Positions 1-8,003 of a DNA stretch of 64,000 bases are shown here, in pieces (the stretch's first letter is position 1; each line of letters starts with the position of its first letter). The stretch is from Opitutaceae bacterium (lineage in GTDB: Bacteria > Verrucomicrobiota > Verrucomicrobiia > Opitutales > Opitutaceae). Where the stretch lies: positions 82,447-146,446 of the forward strand of contig JAEUGW010000011.1 in NCBI GenBank assembly GCA_016795565.1. The letters are read 5' to 3'. A model generated the notes under the pieces. The model ran no database searches and was not told the origin of the DNA. It saw nothing but the letters and a program-made list of their open reading frames with translations. The position numbers and the translations under genes are program-made.

Positions 1-450
1 GGCGTAGCCGGCCAGGCAGGAAGGCACCACGGGGGAAAGATAACCGTGCTCGTAGTTTTTGCCCTGCACCGCTTCGATGGTAGCCAGCTTCGGCGACGGG
101 CCGAAGAAGTTCAGGGCGCGCACGCGTTTTTCCTTCGCCACATACATCGTGGCAAAGCCCTGCCCGCCGATCGTGGAGTTCTTCGGGTCCACGACCGCCA
201 CCGCCATGGCCGTCGCGACCGCGGCGTCGAAAGCATTCCCGCCCTGGAGCAGAATCTTCATGCCCGCCATCGAGGCCAGTGGGTGCAGTGAGGTGACCAC
301 GCCATGCCGGCCGGTGACCAGGGGCCGCGCCAGCGTGGCCTCGGTTGAGGGCGTGTCGTCCGGCATGGTGCGGCCGGGAACGGCGGCGTGCATGACCGAT
401 GGCATCAGAAGCACGGCAAACAGGGACGGCAGGAATCGACGGAGGGGCAT
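1..450 (-). CDS. ggt: gamma-glutamyltransferase, N-terminal part (cut by window edge)
   Basis: The reverse-strand frame is open from the ATG at 450 to the left edge (150 codons). It begins with a signal peptide (MPLRRFLPSLFAVLLMPS, then a small-residue cleavage region) and continues with the family signature GGNAFDAAVATAMAVAVVDP followed by STIGGQGF, the start of the large subunit of periplasmic gamma-glutamyltransferases. Such enzymes cleave or transfer the gamma-glutamyl group of glutathione and related compounds. The autocatalytic Thr and the small subunit lie outside the window. It reads in the same direction as the upstream operon but has its own 120-bp leader containing a palindromic site. 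The family call is firm; its link to the upstream operon is inference. Confidence 0.9.
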   Translation of the reverse strand, partial: MPLRRFLPSLFAVLLMPSVMHAAVPGRTMPDDTPSTEATLARPLVTGRHGVVTSLHPLASMAGMKILLQGGNAFDAAVATAMAVAVVDPKNSTIGGQGFATMYVAKEKRVRALNFFGPSPKLATIEAVQGKNYEHGYLSPVVPSCLAGYA

Positions 451-534
451 GCGGCGATGGGATTGCGTCGGATCGACTCCACCGACGGCGCAGGCATGTC
501 ACCCGTTCGCCCAACCCCGTGCAATCGCCGTTAT

Positions 535-550
535 TAGTCCTATAGGCCTA
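535..550. promoter_or_regulatory. operator-like palindrome A upstream of ggt
   Basis: The sequence TAGTCCTATAGGCCTA is a 16-bp near-perfect inverted repeat centred on TATA with one mismatched pair. It is centred about 92 bp upstream of the ggt start. A copy differing at one base lies at 7940-7955 upstream of the TonB receptor operon. The gap 451-570 contains nothing else I recognise. It is probably a binding site for the LuxR-type regulator encoded at 11144-11779; part of it (TATAGG) could alternatively act as a -10 element. Confidence 0.6.
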
Positions 551-570
551 ACGGCGGTCCCCGCCGCCAG

Positions 571-1059
571 TCACCGGAGCTTCCGCGGGGAAACCACCAC
601 CCCGTCGTCATCGCTATAGACCCACGATCCCGGCGCGAAGACCGCCCCGCCCTGTTGCACGACGACATCGACGGCCCCGGCGCCCGCCTTGCCGCTTTTC
701 CGGGGATTGGTGCCGAGCGCCTTGACCCCGAAGGCCAGCCCGCCAAGCGCCACCGCGTCGCGCACGGCGCCAAATATAATCACGCCGCTCCAACCGTTTT
801 TCAGACCGAGCCCCGCCACGATATCGCCAATGAGGGCCGCTTCGAGCGAGCCGCCGCCGTCAACCACCAGGACCTCGCCGGGCGACGGTTGCTCGAGGGC
901 GCGGCGCAGCAGGACATTGTCATTGCGGCACTGGATCGTGCGAACCTGGCCGCAGAAAATGCGCCGGCCACCGTATTGCCGCAACGGTGTGATGCAGACC
1001 TGGCAATCGCTGCCGTGCGCATCGCACAGGTCGGCGGTGGAAAAAGCATGGGCGTGCAT
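571..1059 (-). CDS. RraA-family protein / 4-hydroxy-4-methyl-2-oxoglutarate aldolase-like
   Basis: This 162-residue protein has the RraA fold signatures: TADLCDAHG at the N-terminus, QYGGRRIFCGQVRTIQC, the GEVLVVDGGGSLEAALIGDI loop, and SGVIIFGAVRD carrying the Arg-Asp metal/substrate motif of class II pyruvate aldolases. RraA homologues are either RNase E modulators or HMG/CHA aldolases and oxaloacetate decarboxylases. The start is the ATG at 1059, 8 bp after the aconitase stop; an upstream extension would run through the aconitase gene. As the last gene of a catabolic operon next to an aconitase, the aldolase role looks more likely than RNase regulation, but this is inference. Confidence 0.85.
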   Translation of the reverse strand: MHAHAFSTADLCDAHGSDCQVCITPLRQYGGRRIFCGQVRTIQCRNDNVLLRRALEQPSPGEVLVVDGGGSLEAALIGDIVAGLGLKNGWSGVIIFGAVRDAVALGGLAFGVKALGTNPRKSGKAGAGAVDVVVQQGGAVFAPGSWVYSDDDGVVVSPRKLR

Positions 1060-1067
1060 GGGGCCGG

Positions 1068-3662
1068 CTACGGGGTGTATTTGGGCAGCAGGTAATTCAG
1101 AAGTCCACCCTGCCGGATGTAATCGGCTTCCCGTTCCGTGGCCACGCACGAGTGCAGCGCGATTTCCTCGCTGCGCCCGTCGGGCCGGTTGATCCGCAAC
1201 GGGACGGATTGGTGCGGACGAATGGGGCCCTCCATGGCGGACAGATCGAAGCTCTCGGCGCCGGTGAGGGCGATCCCGGCACGGGTCATCCCCGATGGAA
1301 ACTGAAGCGGCAGGACACCCATCCCGATCAGGTTGCTGCGGTGGATGCGCTCGAAGCTTTCGGCGATCACCGCGCGCACCCCGAGCAGCGCGGGGCCCTT
1401 GGCGGCCCAATCGCGGCTGGAACCGGCGCCATAATTTCTCCCGGCAAAAATGAGCAAGGGAGTGCCCGCCCGGCGGTGACTTTCGCTGGCCTCGTAAACC
1501 GTCTGGATTGTCCCAATCGGGGCCAGTTCGTTGCGGAGGTTAGGATTGCTGAAGATCCCCCGCAACATGACCTCATGGTTTCCGCGCCGGGTGGAATACT
1601 GGTTGAATTCGGACACGGGCACCCCGCGCTGTTCCAAGTAGCGGCCGGCGAGGCTGTCTCGTGGAATGGCACCGGCGGGCGAGATGTGATCGGTAGTAAC
1701 GTCATCCCCGAGCACCAGCAGCGCCCGCGCCCCGTGCAGGCTGATCCGGTCCACGGGAAACCCCGTCTTCGAACCGAAATGCGGCGCCCGGCGTAGGTAG
1801 GTCGAGTGCTCGTTCCAGCTAAACGTGACCCCGCCGGCCCCCGCGATGCGTTGCCATTGCGGCGGACCGGCGAAGACGCGCCCGGCCTGGGCCCGGAACG
1901 CCGCGGGCGTCACCACCGCGGCAAGGATGGCCTCGATCTCCGCCTCCGTCGGCCAGAGCTGGCGCAGGAAAACCGGTTCACCGCGGGCGTCCCGGCCGAT
2001 CGGCTCCCGGTCGAGGTCAGTCAGGACCGAGCCGGCCAGCGCATAGGCCACGACCAGTGCGGGTGACGCCAGGTAGGCGGCGCCGATCCCGGGATGGATT
2101 CGGCCCTGAAAATTGCGGTTGCCTGAAAGCACCGCGGCACCGGCGATTTTTCCGGCCGACGTAAGCGCGCTGACCGGGGCCGCGAGCGGGCCGGAGTTTC
2201 CGATGCAGGTCATGCAGCCGTAACCGGTCACGTGAAAGCCAAGCGCATCGAGGTCCTCCTGCAAACCAGCGGCCTGCAGGTAATGCGTGACGACACGTGA
2301 GCCCGGCGAAAGCGAAGTCCGAACCCACGGCGGAACCCGCAGGCCCGCCGCCCGGGCGCGCCGCGCGAGCAACCCGGCGCCGATCATCAGCGCGGGGTTC
2401 GCAGTGTTGGTGCAGCTTGTGATGGCCGCGATCAGCACCGCGCCATCCTGCAATTCGAAGCCCCCGGGCTCGGCCGTCGCCCGACGCGGCACGGTGACGC
2501 CTGTTGCCAATTCCGGCAGGATGCCAAGGAAGCTCGGGCGCACCTGCGCCAGGCCCAGCCGGTCCTCCGGGCGGTTCGGCCCGGCGAGCGCCGGTTCGAT
2601 GGCCGCAAGATCCACCTCGATCCGGTCGGAAAACTGCGCGCACAATTCCGGATCATGCCAGAGGCCCTGCGCGCGGGCGTAGGCATCCACGATTGCGATC
2701 TTCTCCTCCGCTCGCCCGACCATCCGCAGGTAATCGAGCGTGCGCTGGTCGACCGGGAAGAATGAACAGGTGGCGCCGTATTCCGGCGCCATGTTGGCAA
2801 TCGTGGCGCGGTCGGCCACCGAAAGGGCCGCCACACCCGGCCCGTAAAATTCGACGAATTTGTCCACGACCCCGCGCTCGCGGAGCAGCTGCGTCAACCG
2901 CAATGCCACGTCGGTGGCCGTCGTCCCGGGCCGCAGGCGGCCATTCAAACGCACGCCCACCACGTCAGGGATGGGCAACAGCAGCGGCTCGCCCAGCGCC
3001 GCGGAAATCCCCTCGAGACCGCCCACGCCCCAGCCCAGGATGCCGAGCGCGTTGATCATCGGCGTGTGGCTGTCGGTCCCCACCAGCGTTTCCGGCCGCA
3101 GGACTTGCCGGCCGCCTTCCCCGGCAACGCACACGACCTCGCTGAGGTGTTCCAGGTTGATCTGGTGGATGATGCCGGCGCCCGGGGGCACGACGCGGAA
3201 ATTGGCGAGGTTCTGCTGGGCCCAGCGGATGAACTGGTAGCGCTCATGGTTGCGCTCGAACTCACGCTCCAGGTTGATGCGCTGCGCCTCCGCCGAGCCC
3301 TGCGCGTCCACCATGACGGAATGGTCGATCACCAGGTCGACGGCGATGGCCGGGTTCACCCGCGCGGGATCGCCGCCGCGTTGCGCCACGGCATCGCGCA
3401 AAGTAGCGATGTCGACCAGCGCCGGCACGCAGGTGGTGTCGTGCATGATGACCCGCGAAGGCCGGAATTCCACGACTGCCCCGGCCTTGCCACCCTCATC
3501 GAGCCAGGACCGGAAAGCCGCGGCCGACGCCGGGGAGTGTTCGAGGACGTTCGCCGCAAGAACCAGCAGGCACTTCGGCAACCTCTCGAACCGCGGATCG
3601 CAGGCCGCCACGTTGGTGTAGCAATGGCTCCGGCCCCCGATGGCGAGTTCGGCCCGGCACAC
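1068..3662 (-). CDS. acnA: aconitate hydratase A-type Fe-S hydro-lyase
   Basis: The product is 864 residues, close to AcnA length (about 890). The N-terminal part carries VDLVIDHSVMVD and RNHERYQFIRWAQ; the 4Fe-4S ligands are seen as ITSCTNTANP and GYGCMTCIGNSGPL; the swivel domain has VLGDDVTTDHISPAGAI, NYGAGSSRDWAAKGP and AESFERIHRSNLIGMGVLP. All core motifs are intact. The GYGCMTCIGNSGP version fits AcnA rather than the methylisocitrate enzyme AcnD. It normally interconverts citrate and isocitrate, but the setting in a TonB receptor-hydrolase-aldolase operon suggests a paralogue acting on a related tri- or dicarboxylate. It lies 2 bp after the preceding hydrolase gene, so it is cotranscribed. 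Confidence 0.92.
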   Translation of the reverse strand: MCRAELAIGGRSHCYTNVAACDPRFERLPKCLLVLAANVLEHSPASAAAFRSWLDEGGKAGAVVEFRPSRVIMHDTTCVPALVDIATLRDAVAQRGGDPARVNPAIAVDLVIDHSVMVDAQGSAEAQRINLEREFERNHERYQFIRWAQQNLANFRVVPPGAGIIHQINLEHLSEVVCVAGEGGRQVLRPETLVGTDSHTPMINALGILGWGVGGLEGISAALGEPLLLPIPDVVGVRLNGRLRPGTTATDVALRLTQLLRERGVVDKFVEFYGPGVAALSVADRATIANMAPEYGATCSFFPVDQRTLDYLRMVGRAEEKIAIVDAYARAQGLWHDPELCAQFSDRIEVDLAAIEPALAGPNRPEDRLGLAQVRPSFLGILPELATGVTVPRRATAEPGGFELQDGAVLIAAITSCTNTANPALMIGAGLLARRARAAGLRVPPWVRTSLSPGSRVVTHYLQAAGLQEDLDALGFHVTGYGCMTCIGNSGPLAAPVSALTSAGKIAGAAVLSGNRNFQGRIHPGIGAAYLASPALVVAYALAGSVLTDLDREPIGRDARGEPVFLRQLWPTEAEIEAILAAVVTPAAFRAQAGRVFAGPPQWQRIAGAGGVTFSWNEHSTYLRRAPHFGSKTGFPVDRISLHGARALLVLGDDVTTDHISPAGAIPRDSLAGRYLEQRGVPVSEFNQYSTRRGNHEVMLRGIFSNPNLRNELAPIGTIQTVYEASESHRRAGTPLLIFAGRNYGAGSSRDWAAKGPALLGVRAVIAESFERIHRSNLIGMGVLPLQFPSGMTRAGIALTGAESFDLSAMEGPIRPHQSVPLRINRPDGRSEEIALHSCVATEREADYIRQGGLLNYLLPKYTP

Positions 3663-3664
3663 GC

Positions 3665-4555
3665 TCAGCGGGGCTTGGCGCCGAACAGCGCCTCCTCGAC
3701 CTCACGCGCGGCCAGCATCCGCATCCCATCATGGCCGATCCGCGGGGTCTCGACGATGCGCCAGTTGAACACCCAGCCGCGTTCGGCGGCTATTTTTTGC
3801 GAGGTCTCGAAGAAGTTCTGCCCGCGCGCGAGCCGCACCGGGCCCTGTTTCATCGCGTCGGGGCTAAGGTCGAAGTAGTCGGAGGCGTGCTGCCAGACAT
3901 CGCCCGTGCCGAGGTAGAGCGTGAGCGGAGCGGCATGAAACCGTTTCAGGGCGGTGTCGTTGACCAGCTCGGCCGGAAGCCCGCCGATGCCATAGGGATA
4001 GTTCACGTCGCGCCATGGAAACGGGTAGGAACCTGGATTGCAGGCGACGAAGCCCTTCGCCTCATGAGGCATGAAAAACGCCATCCGCACCACGAATTGT
4101 CCGCCGCCCGAGTGTCCGATCATGTAATAGGGCAATCCCGGCCGGCTCTCCTTTGCGCGCACCGCGGCCACGAGCCGGACGATCGCGTTGGTCGTCCACT
4201 TGTCACGCGGCTGCGGCACGCCGGCCAGCAGCACCCCGAGCGTGCGCTTGTAGCGCTCGTCGTTGAAACGCTCCTTGTCAAACTCCGGGGCCACCACGAG
4301 GACGCCGAAACGCTCGGCCAGGTTGATGGCCCAATCACGGTGTTCGGAGGCATTGCGGTCGGAACCGTGGACCACCACCACCAGCGGCCCGTCCGTGTAG
4401 GTGGGCGGCTTGTAGGCGAAGACACGAAGCGGCTCACCCTCGTTCGGCAGCGTGAAGTCCGACAGGCCCGGCGGCAGCGGCGCTTCGGCCGAGCACAGCG
4501 ATGCGGAAACCGCCAGCAGCGACAGGCCAAGGACCAGATGAAGGCGCGCGTGCAT
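3665..4555 (-). CDS. secreted alpha/beta hydrolase (dienelactone-hydrolase/PHB-depolymerase-like)
   Basis: The product is 296 residues starting at ATG 4555, with a signal peptide (MHARLHLVLGLSLLAVSASLCSAEA). The fold motifs are LVVVVHGSDRNASEH (oxyanion strand), the nucleophile elbow GHSGGGQFV, and a late RIGHDGMRM supplying the His; the acid is probably in the GTGDVWQHASD segment. The substrate is unknown. It begins 5 bp downstream of another secreted hydrolase and ends 2 bp before acnA, so it belongs to the same transcript. A longer frame exists upstream of 4555 but lacks a signal peptide at its start and overlaps the previous gene. Confidence 0.8.
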   Translation of the reverse strand: MHARLHLVLGLSLLAVSASLCSAEAPLPPGLSDFTLPNEGEPLRVFAYKPPTYTDGPLVVVVHGSDRNASEHRDWAINLAERFGVLVVAPEFDKERFNDERYKRTLGVLLAGVPQPRDKWTTNAIVRLVAAVRAKESRPGLPYYMIGHSGGGQFVVRMAFFMPHEAKGFVACNPGSYPFPWRDVNYPYGIGGLPAELVNDTALKRFHAAPLTLYLGTGDVWQHASDYFDLSPDAMKQGPVRLARGQNFFETSQKIAAERGWVFNWRIVETPRIGHDGMRMLAAREVEEALFGAKPR

Positions 4556-4560
4556 GGCGC

Positions 4561-5589
4561 TCAGGGCTTCAGATATTTCCCGAACCACTCGAAAATGCGA
4601 CGGCGCGCATCGTGGGCGTCGGGATTGTCGCTGAAGATGAAGCTATGGTCGCCGATGGCATTGTCGTAGAGCACTGCCTCATGCGTCTTGCCGTAGGCCT
4701 TGAGCGCCTCGACGAAGCGTTTGTTGTGCAGCTGGTAGGGCACCACGGTGTCGCCGGTGGTGGAGAGCACGAGGACCGGCGTCTCGATCTTTTCGACGAA
4801 GAAGGCGGGTGAGACCTCGATGTAGGCCGCGAGATTCCGGTTGGGCAGCTTGCCGCCGTAATGCGGATCGTCGGCGATCTGCTGGCGGCGCGCGTCGGTT
4901 TTGTAGCTCATGAACGCGACCATGTCCTTGAGACCGGCGACATCGACGGCCGCCTTGAAGCGCTTCGGTTCCTCCTGGAGGGTCCGCATGCTCAGCATAC
5001 CGCCGCGGCTGTGGCCGAAGATGCCCATGCGATCCGGATCCACGAACGGTTGCGCAGCGAGATAGGCCGCGCTCGAGCGCACGTCCGCGAAATCGGAGAC
5101 GCCATAGTTATTCTGGTAGATGGACTCCCCGTGACCCGAGCTGCCGCGGTATTCGGGGAAGATCACGACGTAGCCGTGCCGCACGGCCTCCTCGATGAGG
5201 GGAAACCAGCTGGCGGAAAGCTGCGTGTGATTGCCGCCGTGCACCACGACGAGTCCGGGATATTTCTTCCCGGCCGGCATGTCCTTGGGCGTGAACAGGT
5301 AGCCCGGGATGGCTTCGCGCTCCGGGGCGTTGGTCGGAAAGAGAACGCGCTTCATCCGGACGCGGTCGCCGTATTCCAGGCGGAAATTGGTGATGATGAC
5401 CTCGGTCTTGAGCAGGTAGACTTCCTGGAGCATCAGGGCGAGTTGGCCGGCGGTATCCTTGGCCTCGCGGTCAAGGTGGTTTTCTGGCGAGACCTCGACG
5501 GCGGGCTGCTGCGCGATGGCGGCAACGGCGCCAGCCAGCGCGAGCAAGCAACGGAGAGATCCTTGGATTCCGACAATGGAGAATTTCAT
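4561..5589 (-). CDS. secreted S9-type alpha/beta hydrolase (prolyl oligopeptidase-like esterase/peptidase)
   Basis: The product is 342 residues starting at ATG 5589, with a signal peptide (MKFSIVGIQGSLRCLLALAGA, ending before AQQ). It shows YPGLVVVHGG, FPEYRGSSGHG, the nucleophile elbow GIFGHSRGGML, a terminal STTGDTVVP Asp loop and NAIGDHSFIF His loop, so the Ser-Asp-His triad is complete. S9-like hydrolases act on short peptides or on esters of carbohydrates and phenolics; the substrate here is not visible. It follows the TonB receptor by 67 bp and precedes the next hydrolase by 5 bp. Confidence 0.8.
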   Translation of the reverse strand: MKFSIVGIQGSLRCLLALAGAVAAIAQQPAVEVSPENHLDREAKDTAGQLALMLQEVYLLKTEVIITNFRLEYGDRVRMKRVLFPTNAPEREAIPGYLFTPKDMPAGKKYPGLVVVHGGNHTQLSASWFPLIEEAVRHGYVVIFPEYRGSSGHGESIYQNNYGVSDFADVRSSAAYLAAQPFVDPDRMGIFGHSRGGMLSMRTLQEEPKRFKAAVDVAGLKDMVAFMSYKTDARRQQIADDPHYGGKLPNRNLAAYIEVSPAFFVEKIETPVLVLSTTGDTVVPYQLHNKRFVEALKAYGKTHEAVLYDNAIGDHSFIFSDNPDAHDARRRIFEWFGKYLKP

Positions 5590-5656
5590 GGGCGTTAGGA
5601 GCAGGGATTTGGATGAAAACGACAAACGGCCCCGCGCCCAGCGCGGGGCCATCCAC

Positions 5657-7837
5657 TCAGAATCTCACGGAGACGGAGCCCTTGACCAGGCGGGGCGCCA
5701 GCGCGCTCATAAGGCTGCCACCAATGCCGGCCCACGCGTTCTTGTTCGAGAAGTTGTCCGCGTTGAGCCGGACGGTAACGGGATTGTCGGACACCTTGAA
5801 GACGTAGGAAACGCCCGCGGAAAACGTGGTGAAGCCGCCGACGAAGCCGAGGTTGGAGTTATCCAGCGGGCGCTTGCCGATGTAATAGGCGCCGGCGGAC
5901 ACGTTCAGCCCCTTGATCTGGGGCACCCGCCATTCCGCAAAGAACGACCCGGTGTATTTCGCCGTGCCCTCGGGGATCTTGCCAAACGTGGCGGTATTGG
6001 CGGCGTTGGTCTGTTCGGCGTCCAACATGGTGCCCGACGCGATCAGCGAGACATGCTCGCCCGCCTCGCCGGTGATGAACACCTCCGTGCCCTGGTAGGT
6101 CGCCACGCCGTTGGCCGTGAGGAAATTGGCGGCATTGGTGAAGGCGCTCGGCCGCTCAATGTCGAAATAAGACACCTGGAACAGGATCCCGCGGAAGTCC
6201 GCCTTGGCACCGACCTCGAACTGGCGCGATTCCAGCGGCGGCAGCACGAAGCCCGGGTTGGCGGCCGTGGTCGGGGCGGTGGCGCCCGGCTCCAGCGCCC
6301 GCGTGTAGCTGAAATACACCGAAGTTTTCGGCGTGGGCTTGTAGGCCAGTGAGGCCATCGGCGCGACCTTGTTCTTCACGTTGTAGAGGGTCGTGACGGC
6401 GGTGGAGACGCCCGTCGTGTTGTTGGTCGTGGTGACGATGTTCCTGCTGTCGTAATCGGCGTAACGCACGCCGCCGATGAGCTGGAGCCGTTCATCGAAC
6501 ATCACCACGCGGTCGAAGACATACTTGCCGATGTCCTCGATGGTGTTGTCCGTGAGAACCGTGGTCGCCGTGGGCGAGGTGGGCCGCGGGAGCGCGACCG
6601 GGTTGAAGTAGTTCTGGGTCTGGGTGACGTTGCCGTTGTTGTAAGCTGGCGCGGCCCGCTCGTTGTAGGCGTAGCCGATGGAGAGGTTGTGCTGCATCTT
6701 CGCCAGAAGGAAGCGGCCGAAGAGTTCCACCCGGGCGTTGTCGTTGGAATAATACATGGACGGGTTGAACGTGGTGACAACCTGCCCGGCGCCCGTGGTC
6801 AGGTTGTAATTCCGAAAGTCAGACGAGTGGCGGGAGCGATGGGTGACCGCCGTGCCCGCTTCGGCCACGATCGTCCAGGACCGGGAAAGCAACACGTCGG
6901 TGCGCAGCACATAGGACCGCATGTAGCCCTTGTTCTCCTGCCAGTCGCCGCCCAGGTTGCGTTCCTGCGGGGGCATGGGCAGCAGCGGGATGATCCCGCC
7001 GGCCGCGACATAACGGATGTTCGTCTGTTCGACGGTGTTCTTGCGGAGGGTCTCGGCGTCGAAGCGGAACAGCAGCCGGTCGCTCGCCTTCCAGTCCACC
7101 GCGATGGACCCGAAGCGGCGCATGCCGGAGTGATGGTCAATGCCGATGTCCTCCTGGCCGGCCGCCGCGTTGATACGGACGCCAACCTGGTCCTTCTCGC
7201 CGAAGCTCCGTGAGATGTCCACCTGCCCGGTTACGCCGCCATAATTGTTGGCCGTGACCAGGAACGCCGTCAGGGGCTTGGGGGTCGCGCGCTTGGTGAC
7301 GAGATTGACGATACCGCTGGGAGGCACGAACCCGTAGTAAAGCGACGCGCCGCCCTTCAGCACTTCGACCCGCTCCTTGTTCTCCAAGGTGAGGTCGATG
7401 AGGTTGATCACCGGCAGCGAACCGTTCAGGCGGTAGTTGCCGCGGTTTTCCACCGTGATGCCGCGGATCGCGATGTTGTCGGCGGCGTTGCCGTTGCTGT
7501 TGGCGCGCGTCACGCCCGCCGTGTTCTTCAGCGCGTCGTAGATCGAGCGGGCGCCCTGCGCGTCCAGCACCTCGCGCGACACCACGTTGACCGTCACCGG
7601 CACGTCCACCGGGTTCATGTCGCGAAACGAGCCCACCTGCACGCGTTCGGCCTTAAAGCCGCCCTTTTGTTTTTCCGTGACGGTGTAAGTTTCCAGTTCC
7701 ACCGCGGTGGCATCGGGTTTCGCAGCGGCGGCCGGAGCGGCTTCCTGGGCCCGGAGCAACCCGGGAGCGGCAACGGTCAATGCGAAGAGGGACAGCGCGC
7801 CAAAGCGGCGCCAAGTGGCTGGCAGGTTCGGGGTCAT
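5657..7837 (-). CDS. TonB-dependent receptor (siderophore-receptor type)
   Basis: The product is 726 residues starting at ATG 7837, with a signal peptide (ALSLFALTVAAPGLLRAQE) and an N-terminal LETYTVTEK TonB-box-like segment. The plug domain (about residues 60-185) has DVPVTVNVVSREVLDAQ, NIAIRGITVENR and VEVLKGGASLYYG. A 22-strand-type barrel follows, ending in an aromatic residue (SVSVRF). It imports a bulky ligand across the outer membrane using TonB energy. It is the first gene of the minus-strand operon with two secreted hydrolases, AcnA and RraA, so the ligand is more likely a carbon source or a metal-chelate of a tricarboxylate than a classical siderophore. An upstream in-frame extension to 8089 has no signal-like start and would cross the regulatory region. 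Confidence 0.9.
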   Translation of the reverse strand: MTPNLPATWRRFGALSLFALTVAAPGLLRAQEAAPAAAAKPDATAVELETYTVTEKQKGGFKAERVQVGSFRDMNPVDVPVTVNVVSREVLDAQGARSIYDALKNTAGVTRANSNGNAADNIAIRGITVENRGNYRLNGSLPVINLIDLTLENKERVEVLKGGASLYYGFVPPSGIVNLVTKRATPKPLTAFLVTANNYGGVTGQVDISRSFGEKDQVGVRINAAAGQEDIGIDHHSGMRRFGSIAVDWKASDRLLFRFDAETLRKNTVEQTNIRYVAAGGIIPLLPMPPQERNLGGDWQENKGYMRSYVLRTDVLLSRSWTIVAEAGTAVTHRSRHSSDFRNYNLTTGAGQVVTTFNPSMYYSNDNARVELFGRFLLAKMQHNLSIGYAYNERAAPAYNNGNVTQTQNYFNPVALPRPTSPTATTVLTDNTIEDIGKYVFDRVVMFDERLQLIGGVRYADYDSRNIVTTTNNTTGVSTAVTTLYNVKNKVAPMASLAYKPTPKTSVYFSYTRALEPGATAPTTAANPGFVLPPLESRQFEVGAKADFRGILFQVSYFDIERPSAFTNAANFLTANGVATYQGTEVFITGEAGEHVSLIASGTMLDAEQTNAANTATFGKIPEGTAKYTGSFFAEWRVPQIKGLNVSAGAYYIGKRPLDNSNLGFVGGFTTFSAGVSYVFKVSDNPVTVRLNADNFSNKNAWAGIGGSLMSALAPRLVKGSVSVRF

Positions 7838-7939
7838 GGGGTCGGGGTTTGGGGTGGCGGAGGTGCACCGGCCGGGCAGCGAGGCCAGACTGGTGGGCGA
7901 GCAGTGACGCATCGTGGAACGCCCGGCAACGACCGGGAC

Positions 7940-7955
7940 TAGACCTATAGGCCTA
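7940..7955. promoter_or_regulatory. operator-like palindrome B between receptor operon and sensor kinase
   Basis: TAGACCTATAGGCCTA is the second copy of the site at 535-550 and here extends to 18 bp, CTAGACCTATAGGCCTAG, with one mismatched pair. It sits in the divergent gap 7838-8003, centred about 110 bp upstream of the TonB receptor start and about 56 bp upstream of the kinase start. Similar distances to the two minus-strand genes fit an activator site. No further feature is visible in this 166-bp gap. Confidence 0.65.
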
Positions 7956-8003
7956 GCCGTTAATCGGCTGGCGCCTCCGCCCCGCCCTCCTAGCGTTGCG
8001 TCC

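Noticed and set aside
1068..3662. Methylisocitrate dehydratase AcnD / methylcitrate cycle
   Set aside because: The cluster motif GYGCMTCIGNSGP and the swivel-domain motifs fit AcnA, and no prpB, prpC or prpF gene is nearby.
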